DNA of 64,000 nucleotides, from the NCBI GenBank assembly GCA_963796705.1, contig CAWCMK010000002.1, forward strand, positions 248,001 through 312,000, written 5' to 3'. Under the pieces are notes generated by a model. The model was not told where the DNA came from and searched no databases. It saw only the letters and a program-made list of their open reading frames with translations. A program made the translations under genes and the position numbers. This document shows, in pieces, positions 1 through 7,424 of this stretch (position 1 is its first letter; each line of letters opens with the position of its first letter). Source of the DNA: VRUE01 sp963796705. Its GTDB lineage: Bacteria > Actinomycetota > Thermoleophilia > Solirubrobacterales > 70-9.

Positions 1-2
1 TG

Positions 3-248
3 TCGCCGCTGTTTCAGACTTCGGCCAACGTGAGCGGCGAGCCGGCGCCGGGCTCCTTCCGCGCGATCCCGGGCGCGTTGAGTGCGGCGGTCGACCTGGC
101 GATCGACGGCGGCGTGCTCAGCGGGTTGCCCTCCACCGTCGTCGACATCACCGGGATCGATGCAGGTCAGGACTGGGAAGTTCTGCGCGAGGGCGGTCTG
201 TCGCTCGGCGACCTCACCGCCCGCCTCTCCGAGCGGGGGATCCCCTGA
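3..248 (+). CDS. tsaC: Threonylcarbamoyl-AMP synthase (Sua5/YrdC family), C-terminal fragment
   Basis: Only the last 81 codons are present; the gene begins upstream of the window. The frame opens with SPLFQTSANVSGE, the conserved Sua5/YrdC block in which Thr, Ser and Asn line the nucleotide/threonine pocket, and continues with a PSTVVDITG segment and a closing LREGGLSL, all typical of the family. The enzyme makes L-threonylcarbamoyl-AMP from Thr, bicarbonate and ATP for tRNA t6A37 modification. It sits upstream of glyA, wecA and the atp operon, as in many actinobacteria. The GTG at 30 is internal to the conserved block and is not the start. Confidence 0.85.
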   Translation, partial: SPLFQTSANVSGEPAPGSFRAIPGALSAAVDLAIDGGVLSGLPSTVVDITGIDAGQDWEVLREGGLSLGDLTARLSERGIP

Positions 249-250
249 AG

Positions 251-880
251 ATGGCGGTCGAGCGCGCAGTTCGATGCGGCCCGATCGTGATCGGGCCCTC
301 GCTCCGGCTGCGTCTCCTCGGGGCCGATGACGCCCCGGAACTGCACGCCGCGATCGCGGCGAATCGCGACTACCTCGCCCGCTGGCTGCCCTGGGCGGCC
401 GGCCAGACCCTGGCAGACACGGCTGAGTTCATCCGCGGTGCCGGGGAGCAGCTGGCGGGCAACGATGGATTTCAAACGGCAATCCTCGACGGGACGCAGA
501 TCGTCGGGATGATCGGCTTCCGAAGCGTCGAGTGGGAGCATCGTTCGACCAGCATCGGCTACTGGCTCAGCCAGAACCGGCAGGGGCGGGGGACGATGAC
601 CGCGGCGGTCGGCGCTCTCGTCGACCATGCGTTGCGCATCTGGCGTCTGAATCGGGTTGAGATTCGAGCGGCGGTCGAGAATCGTCGCAGCCGCGCGATC
701 CCCGAACGCCTCGGCTTCAGCGAGGAGGGGACATTGCGCCAGGCCGAACGGATCAACGACGAATACCTCGACAGCGTCCTCTACGCGATGCTCGCGGCGG
801 ACTGGTCGGCAAATCGAAGGCGGCAAGCGTGCAGCCCGACCGGCCGCGATCGCGGGGAGAATCAGCCCGGAGCAGGATAG
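251..880 (+). CDS. GNAT acetyltransferase, RimJ/RimL-like
   Basis: 209 residues matching the GNAT fold of RimJ/RimL-type N-acetyltransferases. It starts with a strand-rich segment and has GYWLSQNRQGRGTMTAAVGA, the acetyl-CoA pyrophosphate-binding loop (Q/RxxGxG/A type), around residues 97-116. NRVEIRAAVENRRSRAIPERLGF follows (split here as NRVEIRAAVENRRSR then AIPERLGF), the usual motif B region. Such enzymes acetylate the N-terminal amine of ribosomal proteins or other acceptors; the substrate here is unknown. The ATG lies 2 nt after the Sua5 stop, so the two are probably co-transcribed. The last ~25 residues are low-complexity and probably not part of the fold. Confidence 0.8.
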   Translation: MAVERAVRCGPIVIGPSLRLRLLGADDAPELHAAIAANRDYLARWLPWAAGQTLADTAEFIRGAGEQLAGNDGFQTAILDGTQIVGMIGFRSVEWEHRSTSIGYWLSQNRQGRGTMTAAVGALVDHALRIWRLNRVEIRAAVENRRSRAIPERLGFSEEGTLRQAERINDEYLDSVLYAMLAADWSANRRRQACSPTGRDRGENQPGAG

Positions 881-957
881 GCGGTCTGCCTGGGAGTCTG
901 AGCAGGGGTTTTCCGGAACATCGACGATGGCTGGCGTCGTCGCTGGAGGAGACCCCG

Positions 958-2280
958 ATGACCGCCACCGCCAGCACCGTTGGTATCGTCGCTCGGATGA
1001 TCGGAGAGATACCCGACAGCTTCCAAATCGCACCCTTGGCCGACGTCGATCCGCAGATCGCCGCCGTCCTGGACGGCGAGCTCCGCCGCCAACAGGGGAC
1101 CCTGGAGATGATCGCCTCGGAGAACTTCGTTCCCCAGGCGGTGCTTGAAGCGGTCGGCTCGGTGCTCACCAATAAGTACGCAGAGGGCTACCCCGGGCGT
1201 CGCTACTACGGCGGCTGCGAGGAGGTCGACATCGCCGAGGAACTGGCGATCGAGCGGGCCAAGGACCTGTTCGGCGCCGAGCATGCGAACGTCCAGGCCC
1301 ACGCCGGCGCGCAGGCCAATAACGCCGCCTACATGGCCCTGATCGAGCCCGGCGACAAGATCCTCGGGATGGCGCTTGACCACGGCGGCCATCTCAGTCA
1401 CGGCATGAGGCTGAACGTTTCCGGCAAGCTGTATGAGCCGGTTCCCTACCATGTGCGCCGCGAGGACATGCTCGTCGACATGGACGAGGTGGCGGCCCTC
1501 GCCGAGGAGCACAGGCCGGCACTGATCGTCGCCGGCTGGTCGGCCTACCCTCGTCATCTCGACTTCGCTGCGTTCCGGGAGATCGCCGACTCGGTCGACG
1601 CCAGGCTGATGGTCGACATGGCCCACTTCGCCGGTCTCGTGGCGGCCGGAGAGCATCCCAACCCGGTGCCCTACGCGGACGTCGTCACCACCACCATCCA
1701 CAAGACGCTCTGCGGGCCCCGCAGCGGCATGATTCTCAGCCGCAAGGAGTACGCGCAGGCCGTCGATAAGGCGATCTTCCCCGGTCAGCAGGGCGGTCCG
1801 CTGATGCACACGATCGCGGCCAAGGCGGTCGCCTTCCACATTGCGCAGAGCGAGCCCTTCCGTGCCCGTCAGCGCCAGACGATCGCCAACGCCAAGGCCT
1901 TCGCCGAGGGCCTGCAGCTCGGCGGCGTCCCGGTCCTCACCGGCGGCACCGACGTTCACCTCGTCCTCGTCGATCTGACCCCATCGGGTCTTGGGGGCAA
2001 GGAGGCCGAGAATCGCCTCGAGGCGGTTGGGATCACCGTCAACCGCAACGCGATTCCCTTCGACACCCGAAAGCCGATGGACCCCTCGGGCCTGCGGATC
2101 GGCACGCCGGCGCTCACAACCCGCGGTCTGGTTGAGGAGGACATGCGCGAGATCGCCGAGGTCATCGTCGGCGCTCTCTCTGAGGAGTTTGGCGTGCGAA
2201 GGGAGGCGCTCTCCGAGAGGACCCGCGCCCTGATGGACCGCTATCCCCTCTACCCGCAGCTCTCGGCGGCGACGGTCTGA
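958..2280 (+). CDS. glyA: Serine hydroxymethyltransferase
   Basis: PLP enzyme that interconverts serine and glycine with transfer of a one-carbon unit to tetrahydrofolate. The protein is 440 residues, near the family norm of about 420. The PLP-binding lysine is in TTTIHKTLCGPRSG at about residue 249. EMIASENFVP near the N-terminus and KYAEGYPGRRYYGGCE are signature segments. I chose the ATG at 958 because GGAGGA (945-950) lies 7 nt upstream; the reading frame stays open further upstream, but that stretch overlaps the end of the GNAT gene and has no family similarity. About 160 nt without a gene follow before the next ORF. Confidence 0.97.
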   Translation: MTATASTVGIVARMIGEIPDSFQIAPLADVDPQIAAVLDGELRRQQGTLEMIASENFVPQAVLEAVGSVLTNKYAEGYPGRRYYGGCEEVDIAEELAIERAKDLFGAEHANVQAHAGAQANNAAYMALIEPGDKILGMALDHGGHLSHGMRLNVSGKLYEPVPYHVRREDMLVDMDEVAALAEEHRPALIVAGWSAYPRHLDFAAFREIADSVDARLMVDMAHFAGLVAAGEHPNPVPYADVVTTTIHKTLCGPRSGMILSRKEYAQAVDKAIFPGQQGGPLMHTIAAKAVAFHIAQSEPFRARQRQTIANAKAFAEGLQLGGVPVLTGGTDVHLVLVDLTPSGLGGKEAENRLEAVGITVNRNAIPFDTRKPMDPSGLRIGTPALTTRGLVEEDMREIAEVIVGALSEEFGVRREALSERTRALMDRYPLYPQLSAATV

Positions 2281-2443
2281 CGGCACCGGGATCTCGGGGG
2301 TGGGTCGAGCGAGCCGCCCGATGGCAGCGCGGAGAGCTGCCGAGATTCGAAGAGGGCGCTGAGTTGCGCCGCCGAAGGCGCTGCCTTGGGCCTCCGGCGA
2401 TTCCCCGACCGCGCCCATCCAGCGGGGCCAGGGAACTCGATCG

Positions 2444-3460
2444 ATGAAGGTCTGGGTCGACTGCACGGCGGCGGCCCACCCGCTGGTGCTGAAGCCGATC
2501 ATCGAGCGACTCGAAGCGCAGGGCCATGAGGTCTTTGTGACAGCGCGCGAGTACGGGCAAACCGAGGGCGTGCTTGAACGCCTCGGGATTCCCTACCTGT
2601 CCGTCGGCAGGCACGCGGGTGCGGGCAAGCTGCGCAAGGGATTGGCGGTGGCGACGAGATCCGCTGGTCTGGCGCGGCTCATCTGGAAGCGGCGCCCAGA
2701 CCTGGCCGTCGCCCACGGCTCTGTCGACCTCGCCGTCGTCTCCTGGCTGTTCAGAATTCCCTCCGCTCAACTGCAGGACTACGAGTTCGCGAGGCTGCAG
2801 CGCCAACTCGCCTTCCGTGCCGCGCGCAGGGTGCTGGCGCCCGACTCGATCCCGCCGAAGCGCCTCGCGAGGCTCGGAGCCAAGGGGAAGAAGCTTGTCC
2901 GCTACCCCGGACTCAAGGAGGAGTACTACCTGGCGGGCTTTGAGCCGGACCCGACGGTGCTCGAGGAGCTCGACCTGGACCGCAATCGGGTTCTGGTCGT
3001 CGTCAGACCACCGCCCGATACCTCCGAGTACCACGCCCGCAACGACCTCTACGCTGAGACCCTCAGACGCTTGGCGGCGGACAAGACGGTCCAGGCCGTT
3101 GTCATCCCCCGGACCGAGCGACAGCGGGCCGAGGTCCAGGCCTTGGGATCCCAGCGCCTGATCGTGCCGGACCGGGCGATCGACGCCCAGAGCCTGATCG
3201 CGTTCGCCGACCTCGTGATCAGCGCCGGCGGCACGATGAACCGTGAGGCGGTGGCGCTTGGAACGCCCGTCTTCACCACGTTCACGGGTCGGATGGGGGG
3301 GGTGGATGAGACCCTGATCGCCGAGGGCCGGCTGCGGGTCCTTGAGGACCCGGCGGCCCTGGATCTGCGCAAGCGCGAGACGCCGGTCGGAGTTCTCCGG
3401 GCCCGCGACCCGGGACTGCTCCTCGAAGGCGTCCTCGGGGCTGTCGAGGCCGTCCAATAA
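2444..3460 (+). CDS. DUF354 family glycosyltransferase-like protein
   Basis: 338 residues matching DUF354, a family with a GT-B-like (glycogen phosphorylase/UDP-GlcNAc epimerase-like) fold found in archaea and some bacteria. It opens MKVWVDCTAAAHPLVLKPII with the Rossmann strand and conserved His. A C-terminal SAGGTMNREAVALGTPVFT block resembles the nucleotide-sugar-binding loop of GT-B enzymes such as MurG. No signal peptide or membrane segment is visible. It lies between glyA and a WecA-type transferase on the same strand, which suggests an envelope-glycan role, but no substrate can be assigned. The ATG is not preceded by a strong Shine-Dalgarno site. Confidence 0.8.
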   Translation: MKVWVDCTAAAHPLVLKPIIERLEAQGHEVFVTAREYGQTEGVLERLGIPYLSVGRHAGAGKLRKGLAVATRSAGLARLIWKRRPDLAVAHGSVDLAVVSWLFRIPSAQLQDYEFARLQRQLAFRAARRVLAPDSIPPKRLARLGAKGKKLVRYPGLKEEYYLAGFEPDPTVLEELDLDRNRVLVVVRPPPDTSEYHARNDLYAETLRRLAADKTVQAVVIPRTERQRAEVQALGSQRLIVPDRAIDAQSLIAFADLVISAGGTMNREAVALGTPVFTTFTGRMGGVDETLIAEGRLRVLEDPAALDLRKRETPVGVLRARDPGLLLEGVLGAVEAVQ

Positions 3461-3494
3461 CCTGATCCGGCCCACATTCCGTCGGGCACGCGCA

Positions 3495-4625
3495 ATGGCC
3501 CCGACGACATCCGACGCAGTCCTCGCCTTCCTTGCGGCCGCCGCGATCGCCTGGCTGCTGGTTCCCTACGCCGAGCGCCTCGCCTATCGGATCGGGGCGA
3601 TCGACCCACCGAAGGAACGCGGACTGCATGATCGGCCGATGCCCCGGCTCTCGGGGCTGGCGATCTTCGTCGCGATCGAGGTGACCGGCTGGATCTGGCT
3701 GCCGTCCGACGGCGAGACGCGCTCGATCCTCCTCGGCGCCGCCGCGATCGCCGCGGTCGGAGTGCTCGACGACGTCTTCGAATTGCCGGCACTGCTAAAG
3801 CTCTCCGGCCAGATCGCGGCGGCGACGATCCCGGTGATCGGGGGAGTCCGCGTCGATGTCCTGACCCTGCCCTTCCTGGGGGGCTTCGACGTTGGTTGGC
3901 CGGCATACCCGCTGACGGTGCTGGGAATCGTCGCCGTCGTCAACGTGATCAACTTCATCGACGGCGTCGACGGCCTCGCCGCCGGGGTCTGCACGATCGC
4001 AGCGATTGCACTGGCGATAATCGCTCTCTCGCTCGAACGCAATGAAGCGGGCGTCCTCGCGGCGCTCACCGCCGGCGGCGCCCTCGGCTTCCTCCGCCAC
4101 GGCTTTCCCCCTGCCTCGAGCTTCATGGGGGACACCGGCTCCAACCTGCTGGGCTACCTGCTGGCAACGGCCTCCGTCCAGGGAGCGCTGAAGACGAACG
4201 CGGTCATCGCCCTGGTCTTCCCGCTGGTGGTGCTGGCCGTGCCGATCCTTGACACTGGCTTCGTCGTCGCCAAACGACTCAAGTACGGCCAGCCGATCTA
4301 CCGGGCCGACAGCTGGCACTTCCACCACCGGATGGCCAACATCGGCTTCAGTCAGCGGCGCACCTTGGCCTATCTGTATGGCTGGACTCTCGCCCTGGCG
4401 GGATTGGCCCTGGCGCTGCGCTTTGTCCCCTACAGCGACAATCATGGCCATTTCGACGCAGTTTGGACCGCTGTGATGGTCGCCCTCGGGCTGCTCGCCC
4501 TGGCGACCAGCGTCTATCTCATATACGTTCTCGAGATCCTCAAGCTGCGCCGCGGCCGGCTCAATCCGAAAACTGGCGAATTCGAGGCGATCGAGTTCGA
4601 CGATGACGCTAGTAACAGGTTGTGA
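3495..4625 (+). CDS. wecA: Undecaprenyl-phosphate N-acetylhexosamine-1-phosphate transferase (WecA/TagO type)
   Basis: Polytopic membrane enzyme (376 residues, about 10-11 hydrophobic segments) of the MraY/WecA superfamily that moves a sugar-1-phosphate from a UDP-sugar to the lipid carrier. Hallmarks are the DDVFELPALLKL segment near residue 90, the FIDGVDGLAAG Asp motif at about 156, FMGDTGSNLLGYLLA with its Asp at about 213, and HFHH (275-278), which corresponds to the WecA-type HIHH signature that separates it from MraY. I chose ATG 3495 since the frame upstream overlaps the DUF354 gene. Its place directly before atpI is conserved in actinobacteria. Confidence 0.93.
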   Translation: MAPTTSDAVLAFLAAAAIAWLLVPYAERLAYRIGAIDPPKERGLHDRPMPRLSGLAIFVAIEVTGWIWLPSDGETRSILLGAAAIAAVGVLDDVFELPALLKLSGQIAAATIPVIGGVRVDVLTLPFLGGFDVGWPAYPLTVLGIVAVVNVINFIDGVDGLAAGVCTIAAIALAIIALSLERNEAGVLAALTAGGALGFLRHGFPPASSFMGDTGSNLLGYLLATASVQGALKTNAVIALVFPLVVLAVPILDTGFVVAKRLKYGQPIYRADSWHFHHRMANIGFSQRRTLAYLYGWTLALAGLALALRFVPYSDNHGHFDAVWTAVMVALGLLALATSVYLIYVLEILKLRRGRLNPKTGEFEAIEFDDDASNRL

Positions 4626-4655
4626 CAAAGGGCACGAATCCGCTTCAGAAAGCCA

Positions 4656-4675
4656 ATATCCGGCCCTTCGGATAT
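4656..4675. promoter_or_regulatory. Perfect 7-bp inverted repeat before the atp operon
   Basis: ATATCCG (4656-4662) and CGGATAT (4669-4675) form a perfect dyad with a 6-nt centre. A TATAGT hexamer that could serve as a -10 element overlaps its right arm (4673-4678), so a repressor site at the operon promoter is possible. This is inference from sequence shape only. Confidence 0.35.
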
Positions 4676-4685
4676 AGTCGTCACT

Positions 4686-4718
4686 CCGCCCGTTCTAACT
4701 CGTTCCGAGGCGGTTTTT
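4686..4718 (+). promoter_or_regulatory. Weak terminator-like hairpin and T-run abutting the atpI start codon
   Basis: CCGCC (4686-4690) can pair with GGCGG (4709-4713), which is followed at once by TTTTT (4714-4718) and then the atpI ATG. A 5-bp stem with an 18-nt loop is weak. It could be a leader attenuator or chance. No Shine-Dalgarno site precedes the ATG. Confidence 0.2.
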
Positions 4719-5096
4719 ATGTCTCCTCCCAAGTATGTCGACCTCCTCGCGCTGGCCGCCGCGCTGGTGGTCTTCGTGCTGGCCAACCTGCCGATGGCGG
4801 GCTTCGCGGTCGCCGCGGCCGCCTGGCTCGCGCAACGCGCGGTCCAGATGCTGGCGACCCGGCGGGCCAGCGAAGCCCTCGCTAACGGCAACCGCCAAAG
4901 AGCGATGGGAACCCTCGCCGCGACCACCCTGGGCCGGGTCTGGCTGATGGCCACCGCCGTCCTCCTCGTCGGCCTGATCGCCGGGCGCGAAGCCGGGCTG
5001 GCGGCCGCGGTTCTCGTCCTCTGCCTGTTCACGATCTCCCTTGCGGCCCAGGGGATCGCGTATCTGATTCAGCCCGAAGGCGAGAAGCTGGCGTGA
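4719..5096 (+). CDS. atpI: ATP synthase-associated AtpI-like membrane protein
   Basis: 125 residues with four predicted membrane segments (roughly 8-25, 26-45, 68-90, 95-115) separated by a short basic cytoplasmic loop near ATRRASEALANGNRQRAMG. Sequence identity in this family is low; the assignment rests on size, topology and position immediately before atpB, where actinobacteria and many others keep an AtpI/AtpZ gene thought to help c-ring assembly or Mg transport. The stop overlaps the atpB start in a GTGA arrangement, which implies translational coupling. A helper role is known only for the family. Confidence 0.7.
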   Translation: MSPPKYVDLLALAAALVVFVLANLPMAGFAVAAAAWLAQRAVQMLATRRASEALANGNRQRAMGTLAATTLGRVWLMATAVLLVGLIAGREAGLAAAVLVLCLFTISLAAQGIAYLIQPEGEKLA

Positions 5097-6001
5097 AAAC
5101 GAAGACCAAGGTCCTGATCGGCCTCGGCGCCTACCTGGCGATCGCGGTTCTGATGCTGCTGATCTTCGGCAATGCCGGCAAGAACGAAGAATTCAAGCCC
5201 CAGAACGAGTTCAAGCTCGAACCGTGGGTCTCGATTCACGTTGCGGGCCTAGACCTCTCGATCAATAAGGCGGTCCTCTACCTGGTGCTCGCCAGCGGCC
5301 TCACGATCGTCGCGATGGTCTGGATCGCGCGTCGCATGACCCAGAAGCCGAATCGAACTCAGACCGCTGTCGAGGTTGCCTATGACCTGACCAAGAACAC
5401 CATCACCGGCGGTAGCCTCGACGGCGAATTGGCTCGGCGCTGGTTCCCGTTCCTGGGGGCGCTCTTCTTTTGGATCTGGTTCTCGAACATGATCGGCTTT
5501 CTGCCGCTGCCGACCAACACCGAGCACACGGTCAGTGTCTTCGGCTTAGAAATCCCCGCCTTCGCGATCTACGCGGCGACCGCCAACATCTCTATCCCGC
5601 TGGCCCTGACCCTCGTCGTCTGGGTCTCCTACCACGTCGAAGGGGTGCGCGCGAAGGGATTCCTCCCCTATCTGGCGAGTTGGCTGCCGCCCGGACTGGA
5701 GGAGATGCACCCGATCGGCAAGGCGGCGATCTTTGTGATCGAGGCGATCTCGCACTTCGTGCGGCTGATCTCGCTCTCTGTGCGACTCTTTGCCAACATC
5801 CTCGCCGGTCACCTGCTGTTGCTTTTCATGGGTGGCGGGCTCGCCGTCCTGCTCGGCATCGCCGCACTGGGGGCGTTGACCTTTCCCCTCGCCTTCTTCT
5901 TCTTCATCTTCGAGGTGGGGCTCGTGGCCACGCTGCAGGCGTTTATCTTCTCGACCCTCACCGCGATCTACATCGGCGGAGCGACCTCCGCAAGTCACTA
6001 A
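5093..6001 (+). CDS. atpB: ATP synthase Fo subunit a
   Basis: 302-residue membrane stator subunit that forms the two proton half-channels against the c-ring. The essential arginine is in LSVRLFANILAGHLLLL in the fourth main helix, and IEAISHFVRLISLSVR precedes it as expected. The C-terminal helix ends FIFSTLTAIYIGGATSASH. The GTG start overlaps the atpI stop by 4 nt. An N-terminal hydrophobic segment (8-26) precedes a short charged segment rich in Glu and Lys (about 30-45) that is predicted to lie outside the membrane. It is followed after 22 nt by atpE. Confidence 0.95.
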   Translation: MKTKTKVLIGLGAYLAIAVLMLLIFGNAGKNEEFKPQNEFKLEPWVSIHVAGLDLSINKAVLYLVLASGLTIVAMVWIARRMTQKPNRTQTAVEVAYDLTKNTITGGSLDGELARRWFPFLGALFFWIWFSNMIGFLPLPTNTEHTVSVFGLEIPAFAIYAATANISIPLALTLVVWVSYHVEGVRAKGFLPYLASWLPPGLEEMHPIGKAAIFVIEAISHFVRLISLSVRLFANILAGHLLLLFMGGGLAVLLGIAALGALTFPLAFFFFIFEVGLVATLQAFIFSTLTAIYIGGATSASH

Positions 6002-6023
6002 ACAAAGGAGCGCTGTACAAAAA

Positions 6024-6293
6024 ATGGACCTGTCACCCGTCGCCGCGGCGGTCACCGACGAAGGCGTGAAAGGCGCCGGCAAAGCGATCGCCTTGGGGGT
6101 CGGCGCCGGCCTCGGCTCAATCGGCGCCGGCATCGGCATCGGCTTCATCTTCGGCAAGGAGATCGAGTCGGTCGCTCGCCAGCCCGAGATGAAAAGCGAG
6201 CTGGAAAGCATTCGCTGGCTCGGCTTCGCGCTGACCGAGGCGGTCGCCTTCTACACCTTCATCTTCGGCCTGATCGCCTTCTTCCTCTCCTAA
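6024..6293 (+). CDS. atpE: ATP synthase Fo subunit c
   Basis: 89-residue proteolipid forming the rotor ring. Two hydrophobic helices flank the conserved polar loop ARQPEMKSEL (51-60). Helix 1 has the Gly-rich packing pattern GVGAGLGSIGAGIGIGFIFG. The ion-carrying carboxylate is Glu72 in FALTEAVAFYTFIFG. There is no helix-1 Gln of the Na+ type, so proton coupling is expected (inference from family signatures). AAAGGAG lies 13 nt or so upstream of the ATG. As in most operons c follows a and precedes b. Confidence 0.96.
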   Translation: MDLSPVAAAVTDEGVKGAGKAIALGVGAGLGSIGAGIGIGFIFGKEIESVARQPEMKSELESIRWLGFALTEAVAFYTFIFGLIAFFLS

Positions 6294-6297
6294 GGAG

Positions 6298-6867
6298 ATG
6301 GCGCTCACCGCCCTGATAGCCGCCGCCCCGCTCGCCGCCCAGAAGAGCGAAGGCAGCTTCCTGGTCTCCCCAGGCCTCGGCCTGATGATCTGGACGCTGG
6401 TCCTCTTCCTGGTCACGATGTGGGTTTTGAACAAGCTCGCCTTCCCGAGGATTCAGCAGGCGCTCGACAAGCGCGCCAAGGTGATCGCCGAGTCGATCGA
6501 GGCGGCCGAACGGCAGCGCAAGGAGTCCGACGATCTGCTTCAGGAGTACCGCAAGCGGCTCGCCGAGGCCCGCGAGCAGGCCGACGAGATCATGGCCAGC
6601 GCGCGCAAAGCGGCGGAGACGGCCGAGGCCGAGGCGACCGCGGCCGGCAAGGAAAAACGCGAGGAGCTCGTCGCGCAGGCCAAGCGGGACATCGAGGCCG
6701 AGACGCGGCGTTCGTTGCAGCAGATCCGCAGGGAGGTCGCCGACCTGACCGTGCTGGCAACCGAGAAGGTCACCCGCAAGGCGCTCAGCGAGGAGGACCA
6801 GCGCCGCCTCGTGGAGGAGGCACTCGGCGAGGTCGACTTCAGCGCCCTATCGGGAAGTGAGAACTAG
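6298..6867 (+). CDS. atpF: ATP synthase Fo subunit b
   Basis: 189-residue peripheral-stalk subunit. A hydrophobic N-terminal anchor (about residues 26-48, LGLMIWTLVLFLVTMWVLNK) is followed by a long charged amphipathic helix with Ala/Glu/Lys/Arg heptads from about 60 to 175, expected to dimerise as a right-handed coiled coil and to bind delta. The ATG is 4 nt after the atpE stop, in GGAGATG, so its ribosome site overlaps the end of atpE. The extra N-terminal residues (MALTALIAAAPLAAQ) look like a cleavable signal or a first helix turn; b subunits of actinobacteria often have such leaders. Confidence 0.94.
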   Translation: MALTALIAAAPLAAQKSEGSFLVSPGLGLMIWTLVLFLVTMWVLNKLAFPRIQQALDKRAKVIAESIEAAERQRKESDDLLQEYRKRLAEAREQADEIMASARKAAETAEAEATAAGKEKREELVAQAKRDIEAETRRSLQQIRREVADLTVLATEKVTRKALSEEDQRRLVEEALGEVDFSALSGSEN

Positions 6868-6870
6868 TCG

Positions 6871-7404
6871 ATGGCCGAGGCGGACCGCGTATACGCCGAG
6901 GCGCTCTTCGAGGTCGCCAAGGAGAAGCGCAAGCTGGACGCGATCGGCGAGCAACTGGGTCAGTGCGCGGACGCGATCGATCGCGATCGCCAGCTCCAGG
7001 TGTTCTTCTTCAGCCCCTACTTCTCCTCGGCCGAGAAGGTCGAGGGATTGAGGCGGGCCCTGAGTGGCGCGGACCCGGAGCTGCAGAACTTCCTCGAGCT
7101 GCTCATCGAGAAGCACCGGATGCCCGAGATCTTCCGCATCCGCCGCCAGTTCGACCAGCTCTGGAAGCGAGAGAACAAGCGCCTGGACGTGACCGTGACG
7201 AGCGCGGTTGCGCTCGATGGGTCGGTGGTCGCCAAGATCAGCGATGAGATCGAGCGCCAGACCGGACAGAAGGTGGAGCTCGTTTCGCGTGTGGACGACG
7301 GGATCCTCGGCGGCATCGTCCTGCAGGTCGGCAACATGGTCCTCGACGCGAGCATTCGCAGCCGCTTGGAGAAACTTCGAAAAAGCGTCGCCCAGGCGGC
7401 GTAG
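6871..7404 (+). CDS. atpH: ATP synthase F1 subunit delta
   Basis: 177-residue delta/OSCP subunit that links the peripheral stalk to the top of the alpha3-beta3 hexamer. The N-terminal six-helix domain starts AEADRVYAEALFEVAKEK, the usual RYAxALFE motif, and the C-terminal signature is SRVDDGILGGIVLQVGNMVLDASIRSRL (seen as DDGILGGIVLQVGN followed by VLDASIRSRL). Delta is separate from b here, unlike the fused b-delta of mycobacteria. It starts 3 nt after atpF. Confidence 0.94.
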   Translation: MAEADRVYAEALFEVAKEKRKLDAIGEQLGQCADAIDRDRQLQVFFFSPYFSSAEKVEGLRRALSGADPELQNFLELLIEKHRMPEIFRIRRQFDQLWKRENKRLDVTVTSAVALDGSVVAKISDEIERQTGQKVELVSRVDDGILGGIVLQVGNMVLDASIRSRLEKLRKSVAQAA

Positions 7405-7424
7405 GAAGGGAATAAGAGCACGCA

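Noticed and set aside
829..957. Longer N-terminus for GlyA
   Set aside because: The stretch overlaps the GNAT gene and lacks family similarity; ATG 958 has a strong ribosome site.
881..957. ZTP-type riboswitch before glyA
   Set aside because: A partial CCTGGG-like piece exists, but no paired core of the motif could be traced, and part of the region follows directly on the GNAT gene.
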